From: Inia geoffrensis
Taxonomy: Eukaryota; Chordata; Mammalia; Artiodactyla; Iniidae
Direction: 5' to 3'
Length of the DNA stretch: 64,000 bases
Assembly: GCA_036417435.1 (NCBI GenBank)
Contig: CM070903.1
Span: forward strand, 59,930,001-59,994,000
In this document: piece by piece, positions 1-12,281 of the stretch
Layout of the letters: each line of letters begins with the position of its first letter
Position numbering within the stretch: position 1 is the stretch's first letter
The notes under the pieces: model-generated
Databases searched by the model: none
What the model saw: the letters and a program-made list of their open reading frames with translations, nothing else
What the model was told of the DNA's origin: nothing
Position numbers and translations under genes: made by a program

Positions 1-240
1 TGAAATAAAAAATATTGTTATCCTAAGGCTATTGTGTGTGTAATATGGGATAAAGTAAGTATAGGATAATCTAATTGTTCCAATCCCTATGTCTCTGAGA
101 ACAGAAGTCTCTGTGACAGGAAGGAAATACAGATGTAATATCGAGGTACAACACACTGTAGCATTCCCAAATTTTAATTGGAGGTATAAAGTATTTTATC
201 CTAAAATATGTATATACATAAGCACAGAGCTAGGAGATAG
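1..240. other. Intergenic, nothing recognised
   Basis: A/T-rich sequence with no gene or repeat I can support. Confidence 0.5.
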
Positions 241-283
241 ATGGATAGAGAAAGGAAGAAAGGAAGAAAGAAAGAAAGAAAAA

Positions 284-321
<38 letters not shown>

Positions 322-488
322 GAAAGAAAGAAAGAAGGAAGGAAAGAAAGAAAGAAAGAAAGAAAAGAAAGAGAGGAAGGAAGGAAGGGGGAAGGAAGGA
401 AGGTAGGAAGGGAGGGAGGGAGGGAGGGAGGGGGAAGGATGGAGGAAGGGATGAAAGATGGAAGAAGGAAGAAAGAGAGAGAGGGAGG
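241..488 (+). repeat. Purine-only GAAA/GGAA microsatellite
   Basis: Nearly 250 bases of almost pure A/G built of gaaa, ggaa and ggga units, ending in gagagagag. Open frames across it are only repeats of K/E/R or S/F/L and are not genes. Confidence 0.95.
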
Positions 489-1140
489 TTAAGGATAATT
501 TTCCAAGCTCTACCCACTGAAGAGGCCTAGAAACAATGACCAACTCAGCAGCAGTGAGCATCTCTAGAACCCGAATCGTGGTCTTGGCATAATATTTCCC
601 ATTTAAAAACAAAACAAAACAAACAAAGCCAGCAACCAAAAACTAGGGCCTCTTGGAGAAACAGTTGATTCAGGACCTGGGGCAGGAAATGGACAAAATA
701 AACCTGGAACATCTTGTCAGAAAAAGAGCAAGGAAGCTATGAAAGATTACTAGGGTTATACAAAAGGATTCAGAGCCAACTTGAAGAGGCTCCTATTGGC
801 CGAAGATGAGACAAATAAGCATATAAATGGATAATTGCAATTTGTTAAAATCAATCAAATGTGAGGAACGAAGTAAGCAGGAAGAGAATAGACAACATGC
901 CCATCCTAGCAAGGCCAAGAGAGAAAGCTTAATGTCAATTCAAGGGTTTTGTCTTCCACGTTAGACTGAACATAGTGACTACTGAATTATGACTCTATTC
1001 GCAAAAATGATTCTAGGACAATCTATTACTCAAGAAAGATCAGAACAGCCATGGGTCTGGAACTTTACCCAGAGTAAGGGGAAGATTGCTGCTACTTCAT
1101 AAAGTTTGAAGGCATGGTGAAAGAGAAAAATAAAGTTATG
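489..1140. other. Intergenic, nothing recognised
   Basis: No gene, RNA or recognisable repeat. Confidence 0.5.
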
Positions 1141-1190
1141 ATTTTTTTAACATCTTTATTGGAGTAAAACTGCTTTACAAAAAAGTTGTG
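1141..1190 (-). mobile_element. Short LINE-1 3' end fragment
   Basis: ttttttaacatctttattgg is the reverse complement of the L1 3' end seen at 19970-20000, followed by a diverged piece. Confidence 0.6.
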
Positions 1191-3179
1191 TTTTGATTAT
1201 AATCCACATGTCATGTTTACTCAACATACCAGTTACACACATAAATATATGAAATCTGTCCCCATGGAGCAGGTAATCTAGGAAAGATTTTACATGTGTA
1301 CAAATAACTATAATGCAAAACAGTATGAAATAAGTGCCACAACAGAGGCACAATCAAAATTCTATAGTTAAGTAGGCAGAAATATCACTTCTGACAATGC
1401 TGAGAGAAAGAGAGCAGAGTAAGATCTGAGTTGGTCTTTAAACGAAGAGTGGCATTTAGTGGGCAGAGATGAGAGGGAGAACACACTAGCCTGAAGAAAT
1501 AGCTTGAACAGAAATGCAACATAGAAAATGTAGGGAATGTCTTAAAGCACAATGAGAGATTCCACTTGTCTGGAAGGAGAAGGTATATGATGGAGGAGTG
1601 AGAGGCAAGGCTGGAAAGATGGATTGGGACCAGGAAATTGGACAGCGCCTTCATTAAAGATTTGGAATTTATCTTACAGTCAATCATTGAAGGTTTTTAA
1701 ATGGGAGACATTTCTACCAACTAAAACAGCATTTTAGGATGCCTGAAGGATGCATTAAAAGGAAGGGCATATGGAAGCAAAGAGACCAGTGAGGAGGCCA
1801 TGGCAATCAGAGAACTGAACTGCCATGGACGCGGAGGAGGTGAAAAGAGAGAGAGATGCCAGAAATATTCTGAAGGAAAAATCAAAATGGGTTTTTGATG
1901 AATGATGATGCATGATTAGATAGGGCACTGAGAAACTGGAAGGGAGTAAGGATAACTGAGGGTCTGAGCTTAGTGATTGCAAAGAGCTGCGACTGGGTTG
2001 GGGAGAAGAGAATTTTGTGCTTTATAAACTTGAAATGAGTTTACTAGGAGGAACAGGACAATGCAAATGAGAGACTGGAGTCAGAGAGAGGGGCTGAGGC
2101 AGGAAATAGAGTTTTGGGAGACATGTCTATAAATTCGACTCTGGGAGAGTAAATGAGAACTCAAGGGAGTGCAGAGAAAGAAAAGAAGGGAATCAATGAT
2201 AGGCCTTCGGGAGAGACTGATGTTTGGTGTGGGCAGGAATGGATGGAGAGCAGGATGGAGCCGGGCAGAGACCCAGCGCTGTTCTCCTGGGTATGCCAGA
2301 GTCTCCCAGTGTTTAGGCTGCCCCCCAGACATGGATTAAATCAACCTAACCAATCTGCCAGGTTCTATTTGAGAATCGGCACAGTTTAGAGCAGTGTTTC
2401 GCAACCTAACTGTTGCGAAGTTAGGTGAAAGACCAGTTTTCTTCTTTCCAATTTGTTGTCATCAATACTTTTGTAAAATCAATAAAAGTTAATTAATAGA
2501 AAAATGATTAAGTGCTTAGATGTTGTGGCAATGTCAAATTGCTGTAAAATTTTCTGTGGGCTTACTTTCAATTTCTGTACTAACATTGTGAATATAAAAT
2601 AAACACCAGTACACCCGAGTAGCACTAAGAACTGAGTCAGGATACTATTCCGGGTGCTGTCATTAGCACTCTGTGTAGGTAAGCTTTTTAATTTCACTGG
2701 GCTTACATTCACTTGTTTGTCAAGTAAGGGAATTAAATTTGCCCTAAAGTCTAGAACATACGGTCCTTAAACATTAGTTGACACTGAAAGGGCCTGACTA
2801 AATTATCATTCTGCCCATACTCGCTTCCTTGCCCAAGTAAGGTTTTCTTCTTCTGGGAGACTTTTGCCCCTCCTTTCTAGTATTTTGAGGTGCAATGCTG
2901 TGTGTTGAGGCTGGAAGACTAATCAGAGAAAAACAAGCCTCCAGGGGGCCAGATTTTTCTGCAAAACTATTCTGAGCTAATCTCTAATTATCTGTAATTG
3001 CGGTACATAGAAATCACAGGAAATCGAAAACAAAAACACTAACCTTGAGCCACAGATTCCCAGCTTACACAACAGGATCCATGGCTCAGTAGCTCAAGAT
3101 TCCAGGGTACCAGCACCTTGCCCAGATCTGAGTGTGTATTTCCACATCCACCAGCTGACTTGACATGGTGAGTGGCATT
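1191..3179. other. Intergenic, nothing firmly recognised
   Basis: Mostly G/A-rich unique-looking DNA. A small nested hairpin lies at 2398-2425. No gene is supported. Confidence 0.45.
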
Positions 3180-3275
3180 TATCATATCCTGTTCATCTTA
3201 CATGCTCTAAATGCCAAACATAATGCGAGGCATGCAGTAGAGGTTCAATAACTCTTTCTCAAATAAATGAAGGGG
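3180..3275 (+). repeat. MIR or L2 3' end fragment
   Basis: Text such as gcatgcagtagaggttcaat and ctcaaataaatgaa is typical of the shared 3' tail of MIR/L2 elements. Confidence 0.5.
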
Positions 3276-3449
3276 AAACACCCATTTCCTTCAAAAGCCT
3301 TCCATACGCCCCAGGCTGACATTACTAACTTTTTCCTTTTTCAGTGTCCCCTTAGCACTTAAGCACTTCTTCACTTAATTTCTGTGAAGAAATTACCTAT
3401 TTCCTGCCATTCACTATAGAAACTGTGATTCACAGCTCTAGAAAATACC

Positions 3450-3843
3450 TGTTTGGACTGAACTATGTCCCCCATATTCCCCTGCCTTCCAAATTCATGT
3501 TAAAGCCCCACCCCCACTGTGGCTATATTTGGAGACAGGACCTATAAGGAGGCCATCAAGGTTAAATGAAATCATAAGGATGAGGCATCAGTCTGATAGG
3601 GCTGGTGTCCTTATAAGAAGAGGAAGAGATTTCCCTCTCTCTCTCCCACTGTCTCTGCACACTACAGAGGAAAGAGCTTGTGGGGACACAGTGAGAAGGT
3701 GGCCATCTGCAAGCCAAGGAGAGTCCTCACCAGAAACAGACTTTGCCAACATCTTGATCATGGACTGTGAGAAACTAAATTTCTGTTGTTTAAGACACCC
3801 AGTCTGTGATATTTTGTTTTGGCAGCCCAAGCGCACTAATATA
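3450..3843 (+). mobile_element. MLT1-type LTR (ERVL-MaLR)
   Basis: Blocks tgtttggactgaactatgtc, ggtgtccttataagaagagg, ggtggccatctgcaagccaa and tttctgttgtttaagacacc in this order, ending actaatata, match an old MLT1-type solo LTR. No viral coding sequence is attached. Confidence 0.8.
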
Positions 3844-4114
3844 ATGCCCTTCCTTGATTTCTCCCATGCAAACATCAGAATAAAATGACTGAGATTCCCC
3901 CACATAGAAAGCCTCTAACTTTCCTTTACCACAACCTGAGGGGATCAGGGGATTATGCTTTGGGACGTTATATTTCATACCACAGAATCATCAACACAGG
4001 CATAGCCCACCTCTTAGGGACAAAGCTTTTTTTACATACCCTGAGGCAAACACCTATACTAATTAAATGGTTTTTAAACTTTTGCAGTCATAGACTCCTT
4101 TGAAAACTGATGTA

Positions 4115-4355
4115 ACTTCTACAGTAGCACTGTCTACCTGAACTTTCTGAGATGATGAAAATGTTCCATAATCTGCATTGTCCAATATGGAAGCTACTTA
4201 GCCAGAAATGACTATCAAGCTTTTGAAATGTGGCTAGTGCAACTAAGGAACTGAATTTCTAATTCAGTTTAATTCTAAGTTGTTTAATTCATTTAAATTT
4301 AAATAGTCACATGTGACTAGTGGCTACCATATTGTACACCACAGCTCTTTAGTGT
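4115..4355 (+). mobile_element. Nonautonomous hAT-type DNA transposon
   Basis: The blocks attgtccaatatggaagcta, gaaatgtggctagtgcaact and gtcacatgtgactagtggct are characteristic of a common mammalian hAT-Charlie-type element. The subfamily name is not certain. Confidence 0.6.
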
Positions 4356-4719
4356 CTAGGATTCTAAAAATGCATATATATACTTACACTCAAAATTTTG
4401 CAAACCAGTGTTGGGGAGTCCAGTAACAGCCATTAACAGCAATATCTACTCAGGTCAGGTGACCTGTATTATAAACAAAGACCTATGCAAGAATGAATTT
4501 TTTTCAGTGTACAGCTGATGTGTGGTTAGTAATTAGAAGTAACACAGAGCAGATAAAAAGCCCAATTTCTGTAGTCTAAAAAGTAGTCAACTAGTGCTTA
4601 GTAGGTTCTTAATATACATATCCAGCTCAACCCCTCTGGCTAATGAAAGATGTCTATGCACTCCTTCTGTATCCACACTGATTCCTATGCCTTTGGGGAA
4701 ACAGAAGAGGTAGTACAAT

Positions 4720-5285
4720 AACAATGGCTTTCAGAGTTTAATAAATTTGGGTTCAAATTACAGCTCCCTTTATTTTACTCAGAATAGATTTTTTAATACA
4801 CTAACAAACAACTCCCACATCTCAGTGTTTAAGAAAAGTTTGCTTCTCACTTTTCAAGTGTCTGCTTGGTGCAACTATAGGGCACCACTCCTTCAGTGGT
4901 GACTCAACAGGCTTTCTCCATACATAGTTTCATCATCCGAGTACGAACGGAGGGGAGAGACTGAAGACATTTGAGGGACTTTTCACTGCTACATCTCATA
5001 TCTCATTGATAAGAACTATTACTCAGCTCCACTTAATTACCAGGGAGATGGGAAGCAAACTTTTCATGTCTAGGAAGGAAAAACATTACACTAAATGCTG
5101 ATGAACACAAAGCATTGTCTTCTGCTATGCTCTCTAACCACAAAAATCTGACTACTTAACCTTTCTTAGTTACCTCATTTGAAAAATGGTGATAATTATA
5201 TCTACTTAATAAAATGAATGTACATGTGTAAAGTTCATTGCACAATGTTTTGCACACTGTGGGAACTCAGTGATGGTGGATTCTT
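4720..5285 (+). repeat. MIR SINE, probably split
   Basis: A head-like piece near 4720-4770 (gggttcaaattacagctcc) and a tail-like piece at 5155-5285 (ttaacctttcttagttacct, cactgtgggaactcagtg) look like one MIR parted by about 390 bp of unassigned DNA. Confidence 0.5.
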
Positions 5286-5649
5286 TTTCTTCACTGGAAA
5301 AGGGATGGTGTAGCAAACTTGCAACAGCCCAACAGACTCATGGAACAGCACCTCACATCATGTCTCAAACTACCGTAGCTCTGATCTAATTCTTCCTGCT
5401 CTTAACTATTTTTCCTCCCACTCGGTCCACCAACAACCCCTTACCTTTATGTAATTTTTAAGATGAACCTTTTGTTGTTTCTATTAGCAGGTGTGGGTAA
5501 TTAACCATAATTATCACAACCAGTAGCTCTAATAATTAGTAACTATACAGAGAAAGCTTTAATGTAAAATTATAATAAAGTCAGAGTTCTAAAATATCAA
5601 ACTCATAGATAAAAGGTGCTTTTCCCCCTCTCTTCCCTCCTTTTCATAC

Positions 5650-8600
5650 ATACTACATAGCCTGAAGTGCATGACATATTTGTTATGTACTTGCAATTGT
5701 TAGTAAAGGCAGATCTGAATAACATTATCAATCACTTTGATCTAACTGATTTTTATACAATAGTATATCCTGCAACTGTAGAATATATATTCTTTTCAAG
5801 TGCATATGGTGTGTTCTCTAAGGTAGACCAATGCTGGAATATAACAAGTCTCAATCAATTTAAAATTACTGAAAACGTACAGAGTATGTGCTCTGACAAC
5901 AACTGAATTACAAATCAATAGTAAGATATTTAGAACAACTCCCTAGTTTGGAAATTAAACAACAGACTTCTCAATAGTCTATGGGTAAAAGAAGAAACCA
6001 TAAGAAGAATTAGAAACTATTTTGAATAGTATGATAATGAAAATATATCAAAGTTTGTAAATGCAGCTTAAAGCAGTGCTTAGAGGAAAATTTATAGTTT
6101 TAAATGCTTATTTTAGAAAAGAAGAAAGGTCAAAATTAATGGACTAAGTTTAGAGCTCAAAAAACTAACAAAAGAGAAGCAAAATAAACCTAAAGTAGTA
6201 GAAGGAAGAAAATAATAAAGAAAAGATATAAATATCTTGGAATAAAATAAGCAAACAACAGGGAAAGTTATCAAAGACAAAAGTAAGTTCTTTGAAAAGA
6301 TCAACAAAATTGACAAAGTTCTAGCTAGAAAGAACATAATATAAGAAATAAAAAAGAAGTTATCCGCACACATCACACACACATTAAAAAACAATAAAGG
6401 AAATATAATGAATAAGTTTATACAAATTTGAAATCTTAGATGAATGGACAAATTCTTTGAAAAATACCACTAACAAACACAGACACAAAATGACATAGAA
6501 AATCTGAATATGCCTGCCTATATATATTAAAGAAATTATATCTGTTATCAAAATCTTCTCAGAAAGAAGGCTATAGACCCAGATAACTGCACTAGTATAT
6601 TCTACCATATATTTAAGGAAAAAATCTTACATAAATCTTATCGGTTCATAGCAGAGAAAGGAAGTTTTCCCAACTAGTTTTATGAGGTCAGTGTGTCCAA
6701 AATACCAAAACCTGACAAGAATATTATAAAATATAGAAAAAGGAGAAATAAAGATAGATAGAGAGAGAGGCACAGAAAGAGGCAGAGAGAGAGAGAAAGG
6801 AAGAAGGAGGGAGGTAGAGGGAAAAATTACAGACCAATATACCTCATGGATATAGATGTAAAATGTCCACAAAATATTAGCAAATCAAATTCAGCTATAT
6901 ATAAAATGGATAATACATTATAACCAAATAGTGTGTATTAAGTTTAGTTTAACATTCAAAAATCAATGTAATTCACAAAAAAGGGAGAAAAAGTATATGA
7001 CAGTTTCAATAGATAAAAATAAAGCATTTAACAAAATTCAACTCATTCATGATTTTTAAAGTCTGAGGTTTTTTAATTGGAAAAGCAAGCCCTACTTGGA
7101 GTACATATATTTTTTATTTTCAGAGTCCCTTCAATGTCACAAAGAGTAATTTACTTGAATTTGCAAAAGTTAATGTAGTGGTAGAACACTGATAATCATC
7201 ATTCAGCAAGGCAACAGGCATGGTAGCCAAGTATACCAAAAATTCTAAATTTACTATATTAAATGATTTGCAATTTGAGAGAGAAAGAGAGTCCTGAGAA
7301 TCAGATCTTTAAAAAAAAAACTCACAAAACTATGAATATAAGGGACTTTCCACAATTTGACAGAGGTCATTGTCAAGAACTGAAAGCAGTTTTTACTCTA
7401 CTTACAAGTTAACAAATCAGCCTGTCATGGATGCGGGCAGAAGACATAAATCTCCTAGGTCCGCTGGAAAGGACAGTTTATTTCTCATAAAAATAGCAGT
7501 AGCTAGAGTATTATCATTTTCTTGTGCTTTCTCAAGCCCCAATTTCACAGGATGACACAATGAGGCCTAGGTGCCACTGGCACACACAGTAGCTTACATT
7601 ACAGAGGAGAAACACTGAGTTTAGTGAAGTCAAATCTCTTGTAACGGGCTGCAAACAACCCTGCCCAACATTTGTCCCAGAGGGAGACATTATCATATTG
7701 GACAGTAAACAGATCCACCCTTTGCTCTGGAGGGAGACACTACATATTCCAAGGCTTTTTGCTATACAAATATCCTTGAAAAGGTAGTCCAGAACAAAAT
7801 AGTGCTTAGTACATCTGCTTGCAAGATGTGTAGCAACAGGAGGCTCATGGAGAACTGTCTCCTCAAAGGTGACATATATCCTATAGCTAACATAACTAAT
7901 GATAAATATCAAATGCTTTTGCCACAAGATCAGGAGCGTGGAAAGGGTGCACAGTCATATCACTTCGATTCAACATTGTACTGAAGGTTCTAATCGTAAT
8001 AAAACAGAAAAAAGAAACAAAAGCATAAAGTTTAAAAAGCAAAAGCAAAACTATTTCTATATGCAAATGACATAACTGTTCACATGGAAAATCCTACAAA
8101 ACTACAAAATGACTACTATAAATAAGTCAATTTAGTTACGTGATAAAAGTTACATAATAATATCAATATGAAAAAATCAATTGTATTTTTATTCATACTA
8201 GCAGGAATCAAACAGCAGAATACCATTTATAATTATGTAAAAACCAAAATATTCATTAATAAATTTCAGATGTTCAAAACACCTACATTGGAAACTACAA
8301 AATACTGCTGAGATAAATAAAAGATTTAAATAAATGAAGAGTTTTACCATATTCATGGAGTAGAAGATTCAATCTTGTTAAGATGTCAATTCCCTCCAAA
8401 TTTATCTATAGATTCAACACCCCCAGTAAAAATTCCAATGGGATTTTTCTTGTAGAAACTGACATGCTTATTTATAATTTTATATGAAAATTCAAAGGAC
8501 CTGGAATATCCAAAGCAATCTGGGAAAAAGAAGAAAAAATTTGGAGGACACATACTACCTGATTTCAAGTCTTCTATAAAGCTATATCAATCAGGACCAG

Positions 8601-9330
8601 GTGTATTGGCATAAGAGTTGACAAGTAGATTAAAGGTACAGAAGAGAAAATCCAGAAATAGACTCATACTTTTAAGATCATTTGATATTCAACAAAGATG
8701 CCAAAATAACCCAACGGAGAAAGGAAAGTCCTTTAAACAAAGGGGATGGGGTGGGGATGGGAGCTGAACATGGACCCATACCTCATCCATATACATAGAC
8801 CTAAAGTTAAACACAATAACTAAAATGATAGAGCCTTTAGAGGAAAAACAGCAAATAGGTTCATGTTTAAGGGTAGAAAGGTTTTTTAAAAAGGATATAG
8901 AAAACAAAGAAAAAAACGGAAAAATTAGACCTCATCAAACCTAAAAAGTCTATTCCTCAAAAGACAAAACTAAGAAAATGAATATGCAAGCTATAGACTA
9001 GAAGCAAATATCTGAAAAACATACATATGCCAAAGTTCCAGTGCAGGATTTATAAAGAACTACAAATGAAAAATAAAGACTAACAGCCCAATAAATATGG
9101 GCAAAATATCTAAATGGACACTTCACAAAAGAATACATATAAATGGCCAGCAAGCAAGCAGAAAAAAATGTTCAACAGTATTAGTCATCAGGGAAATGCA
9201 AATTAAAACCTTAAGATCAAAACTAAAGCCACCAGAATGGCTAAAATTAAAGACTGACAACATCGATGTTGGTGAGGTTTTGAAGCAACTAGATCTCTCA
9301 TGCATTCATGATGGGAATGTAAAATAGTAT
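5650..9330 (+). mobile_element. Decayed LINE-1, ORF2 region, interrupted
   Basis: From about 5667 the text matches the L1 ORF2 endonuclease region (translation with EYIFFSSAYGVFSKVD). Reverse-transcriptase-like text follows up to about 7055. It resumes at about 7935 (agatcaggagcgtggaaagg, the RSGTRQGCP region) and runs to about 9330. Many stops and indels make it non-functional. Confidence 0.8.
7056..7934. other. Unidentified insertion inside the LINE-1
   Basis: About 880 bp interrupts the L1 between its reverse-transcriptase motifs. It does not read as L1, and I do not recognise the family. An LTR or DNA transposon remnant is possible. Confidence 0.5.
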
Positions 9331-9334
9331 CTCA

Positions 9335-9681
9335 TCTTTTTTGTGGTGAGAACATTTAAGATCTACTCTTTCAAGTATATGATTCTGTATTATTAATTAT
9401 AGTCACTATCCTGTACATTAGATCCCCAAAACTTATTCATCTTGTAACTGGAAGTTTGTACAACATCTCCGTTTTCTCCCACTCCCCAACCCCTGGTAAC
9501 CACAGTCCTAGTCTCTGTTTCTCTGAGTCAGCTTTGTAAAATTCCATGTATAACATGATATAATACAGTAGTTTTCTTCCTCTCTCTGACTTAACTTCAC
9601 TTAGCATAACGCCCTCAAATTCCATCCATGTTGCCACAAACGGCAGGATGTCCTTCTTTCTCTTTGGCAAATAATATTCCT

Positions 9682-9722
<41 letters not shown>

Positions 9723-10060
9723 CATGTGTATGTATACATACATATGTATACATATATATATATGCCATGTATATATGTACCACATCTCGTTTATTGATTC
9801 ATCCATTGACACTTGGGCTGTTTAAATATTTTGGCTATTGTGAGCAGTGCTACAATGAACATGGAAGTGCAGATATCTCAAGATCCTATTTTCCTTTCCT
9901 TCATATATATACTGAAGAGGTGGGATTGCTGGATCATCTATGGTAGTTCTAGTTTTAAGGAACCTCCATAATGTTTTCCAGGGTGGCTGAATGAATTTAC
10001 ACTCCCAACACCAGCACAAAAGGATACCCTTTCTCCACATCCTTGCCAACACTTCCCTGT
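9335..10060 (-). mobile_element. LINE-1 3' fragment, antisense
   Basis: Antisense L1 text: gggattgctggatcatctat, ggctattgtgagcagtgcta, tctccacatccttgccaaca. It contains a TG/TA microsatellite at 9681-9778. Confidence 0.85.
9681..9778. repeat. TG/TA microsatellite
   Basis: About 20 TG units followed by alternating tatacata and tatata runs, inside an antisense L1 fragment. Confidence 0.95.
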
Positions 10061-10339
10061 TGAAGAGGTAGGAAGATGAAGAGAGCCCTCCCAGGCCTTC
10101 TGACCTGGTATGGAGTGCCAAGCACCAGATTCCCTTCCGGTGTTTGCATAGGTGGGAGCTTCCCTAGCTGACCCTGGTGAAAAGAGTAGCCTTGAATGAT
10201 CTTAATTTCAATGGCAAATCTGCTTATATCTTCTAGCTTCCCCTGCTCCCTAAGCTCATTCTTTGGGTTATCTCTCTCACTTTTTTCCCCATTCTTTCCC
10301 AACCCAAACATTCTATGCCCTCTAGACTGACCTGCTGAT

Positions 10340-10560
10340 CATCTCATCAACAAAGAATGTGGATTCTGAGGTTGACACACTTTGACTCAAATTCTAGCTG
10401 TGTTGCTCATTATCTGCATGATGTGGGACACAAGTTGCTTCACCTCACTAAGCCTCAGTTTTCTCATCTGTAAAAAGGGGGGAACTTGTACATTTCTCAA
10501 AGCCAAAGCTTCAGTGGGCTCATGTTATGGCTATTTATTGCTGAATAAAAAACCTTCCTG
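10340..10560 (+). repeat. MIR SINE
   Basis: Clear sense MIR: ttgactcaaattctagctgt, ttgcttcacctcactaagcc, tcagttttctcatctgtaaa. Confidence 0.85.
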
Positions 10561-12118
10561 AATCTTAGTGAGTTAAAAAAAAAAAAAGTATCTCATGTTA
10601 GAAAAAGATTTGACAGGATTTTTTGTTCTTGAATGAAACTACATATACATCTACCTTATGATTCAACAATTCTACCCCTAGGAATTTACCCAAAAGTTAA
10701 AACCAGGTAATGTCATTAGAATAGCAGAGTAGTAGGATCCAATGCTCGTCCCCCCAACAACTCCATACTGACGAAAATAACTCTAGGACAACTCCAGAAT
10801 ACAATAAAGTAGCTTCAGAAATCCTGAGGAGCACAAAAACTAAAGATGGGACACAGAAAAGTGTAGAAAGCAAACCTGTGTCATCTCATCCCTCAGTGTG
10901 GCACAGCTTATTGCCAAGAGGGATGAGTGTGACCATCTCCTATGGGGAAAAAAGAGAACCAGAGGACCTCAGCAGCCCTAATCACTGCTGAGGACACTCT
11001 AGCTTTTGCCAAAGACTCCCACTGTCTACACTTATGCTGAACCCAGCTGATGGAGCTGCCTAGAGTCACCCCTGCTGTCCCCTACTCCCTGCTGGGCCCC
11101 AAGCAGCAGCTGCATCCTCCCCCCAAGGGCCAGAGCTGCCTCTGTGCAATGCTGCCCCCTCTCCAGGGCCAGAGCCATATGTACACTGCTGGATCCCTCA
11201 GTTCCCAGTGACAGAGTGGACACCCCTCTTCCACAAACATGCACTCGCCCTGGACCCGATCTCTGCAACTGCTACACATGAGCCTGTGCCTGAGACTTCT
11301 GCTGCACTACTGCTGTAGCAAATGCACATGCATGCTAGACCCACACCCAGAAGTGTCCTGGCTGTGACTTGCTCAAATGAAATAACACTGTAAACAGCAA
11401 CACAAAAGCATGTGAAAGCACAAATCTCACAAAGGTAAATATATAGACATATGTAGAGCTGTCTATAACACAGTAAAGGTGGTGTATAAATTATTTTTAA
11501 CCCTAATATAAAGCTTAAACATTTGTTTGTGGGTATACAATATAAAAGGCAACCAAATGTCTACAGGAACACAAAGTGCTGGAGGTGGGAAGAGTAAAAG
11601 GACAGTGCTTTGTGCAAAACTGAAGTTTTGTTATCAATTTAAAACAGAAGGTTATAACTACAAGATATTTTATGCAAGTCTTGAGCTAACCAACAAGAAA
11701 ACATATAACAGATACACAAAAGATGCAAAAAGAATCAAAGCAAATCACTCTAAAAAATCATGAGAGGAACAGAGGGACAAAACAACTGAAAGACAAACAG
11801 AAAACAACAAAATGACAATGTTAAGTCATCACTTATCAATAATTTAACTTAAAATATTAAACTCACCAATCAAAAGGCACAAAGTGGCCAAATGAATTTA
11901 AAAGACCAAGGTCTATCTATATACTGTCTGCAGAGACTTGCTTTTAAATTAAAGATACATGTAGACTGAAAGTGAAGAAATGGTAAAAGATATTTCATAC
12001 AAATGGTAACCAAAGAAAGCAGATTCACTATACTCATAACAGGTAAAATATACTTTAAATCTAAATCTATCACAAGAGACAAAAAAGGTTATTATATAAT
12101 GATAAAAGAATCAATTCA

Positions 12119-12281
12119 GGGCTTCCCTGGTGGCGCAGTGGTTGAGAGTCTGCCTGCTGATGCAGGGGACACATGTTCATGTCCCAGTCCGGGAAGATCC
12201 CACATGCCGTGGAGCGGCTGGGCCCGTGAGTCATGGCCGCTGAGCCTGCGCGTCTGGAGCCAAAAAAAAAAAAAAAAAAAA
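12119..12281 (+). mobile_element. CHR-type SINE, short 3'-deleted form
   Basis: Perfect target duplication aatcaattca at 12109-12118 and 12282-12291. The body stops after cgtctggagc and goes directly to poly(A), lacking the last ~55 bases of the other copies. Confidence 0.94.

Noticed and set aside
89..639. Several open frames rich in K/E/R or S/F/L/P over the purine tract
   Set aside because: They are translations of a GAAA/GGAA microsatellite and have no gene features.
6113..6872. Hydrophobic minus-strand frames resembling membrane proteins
   Set aside because: They are antisense translations of A-rich LINE-1 ORF2 sequence, which gives F/L/S/I-rich text.
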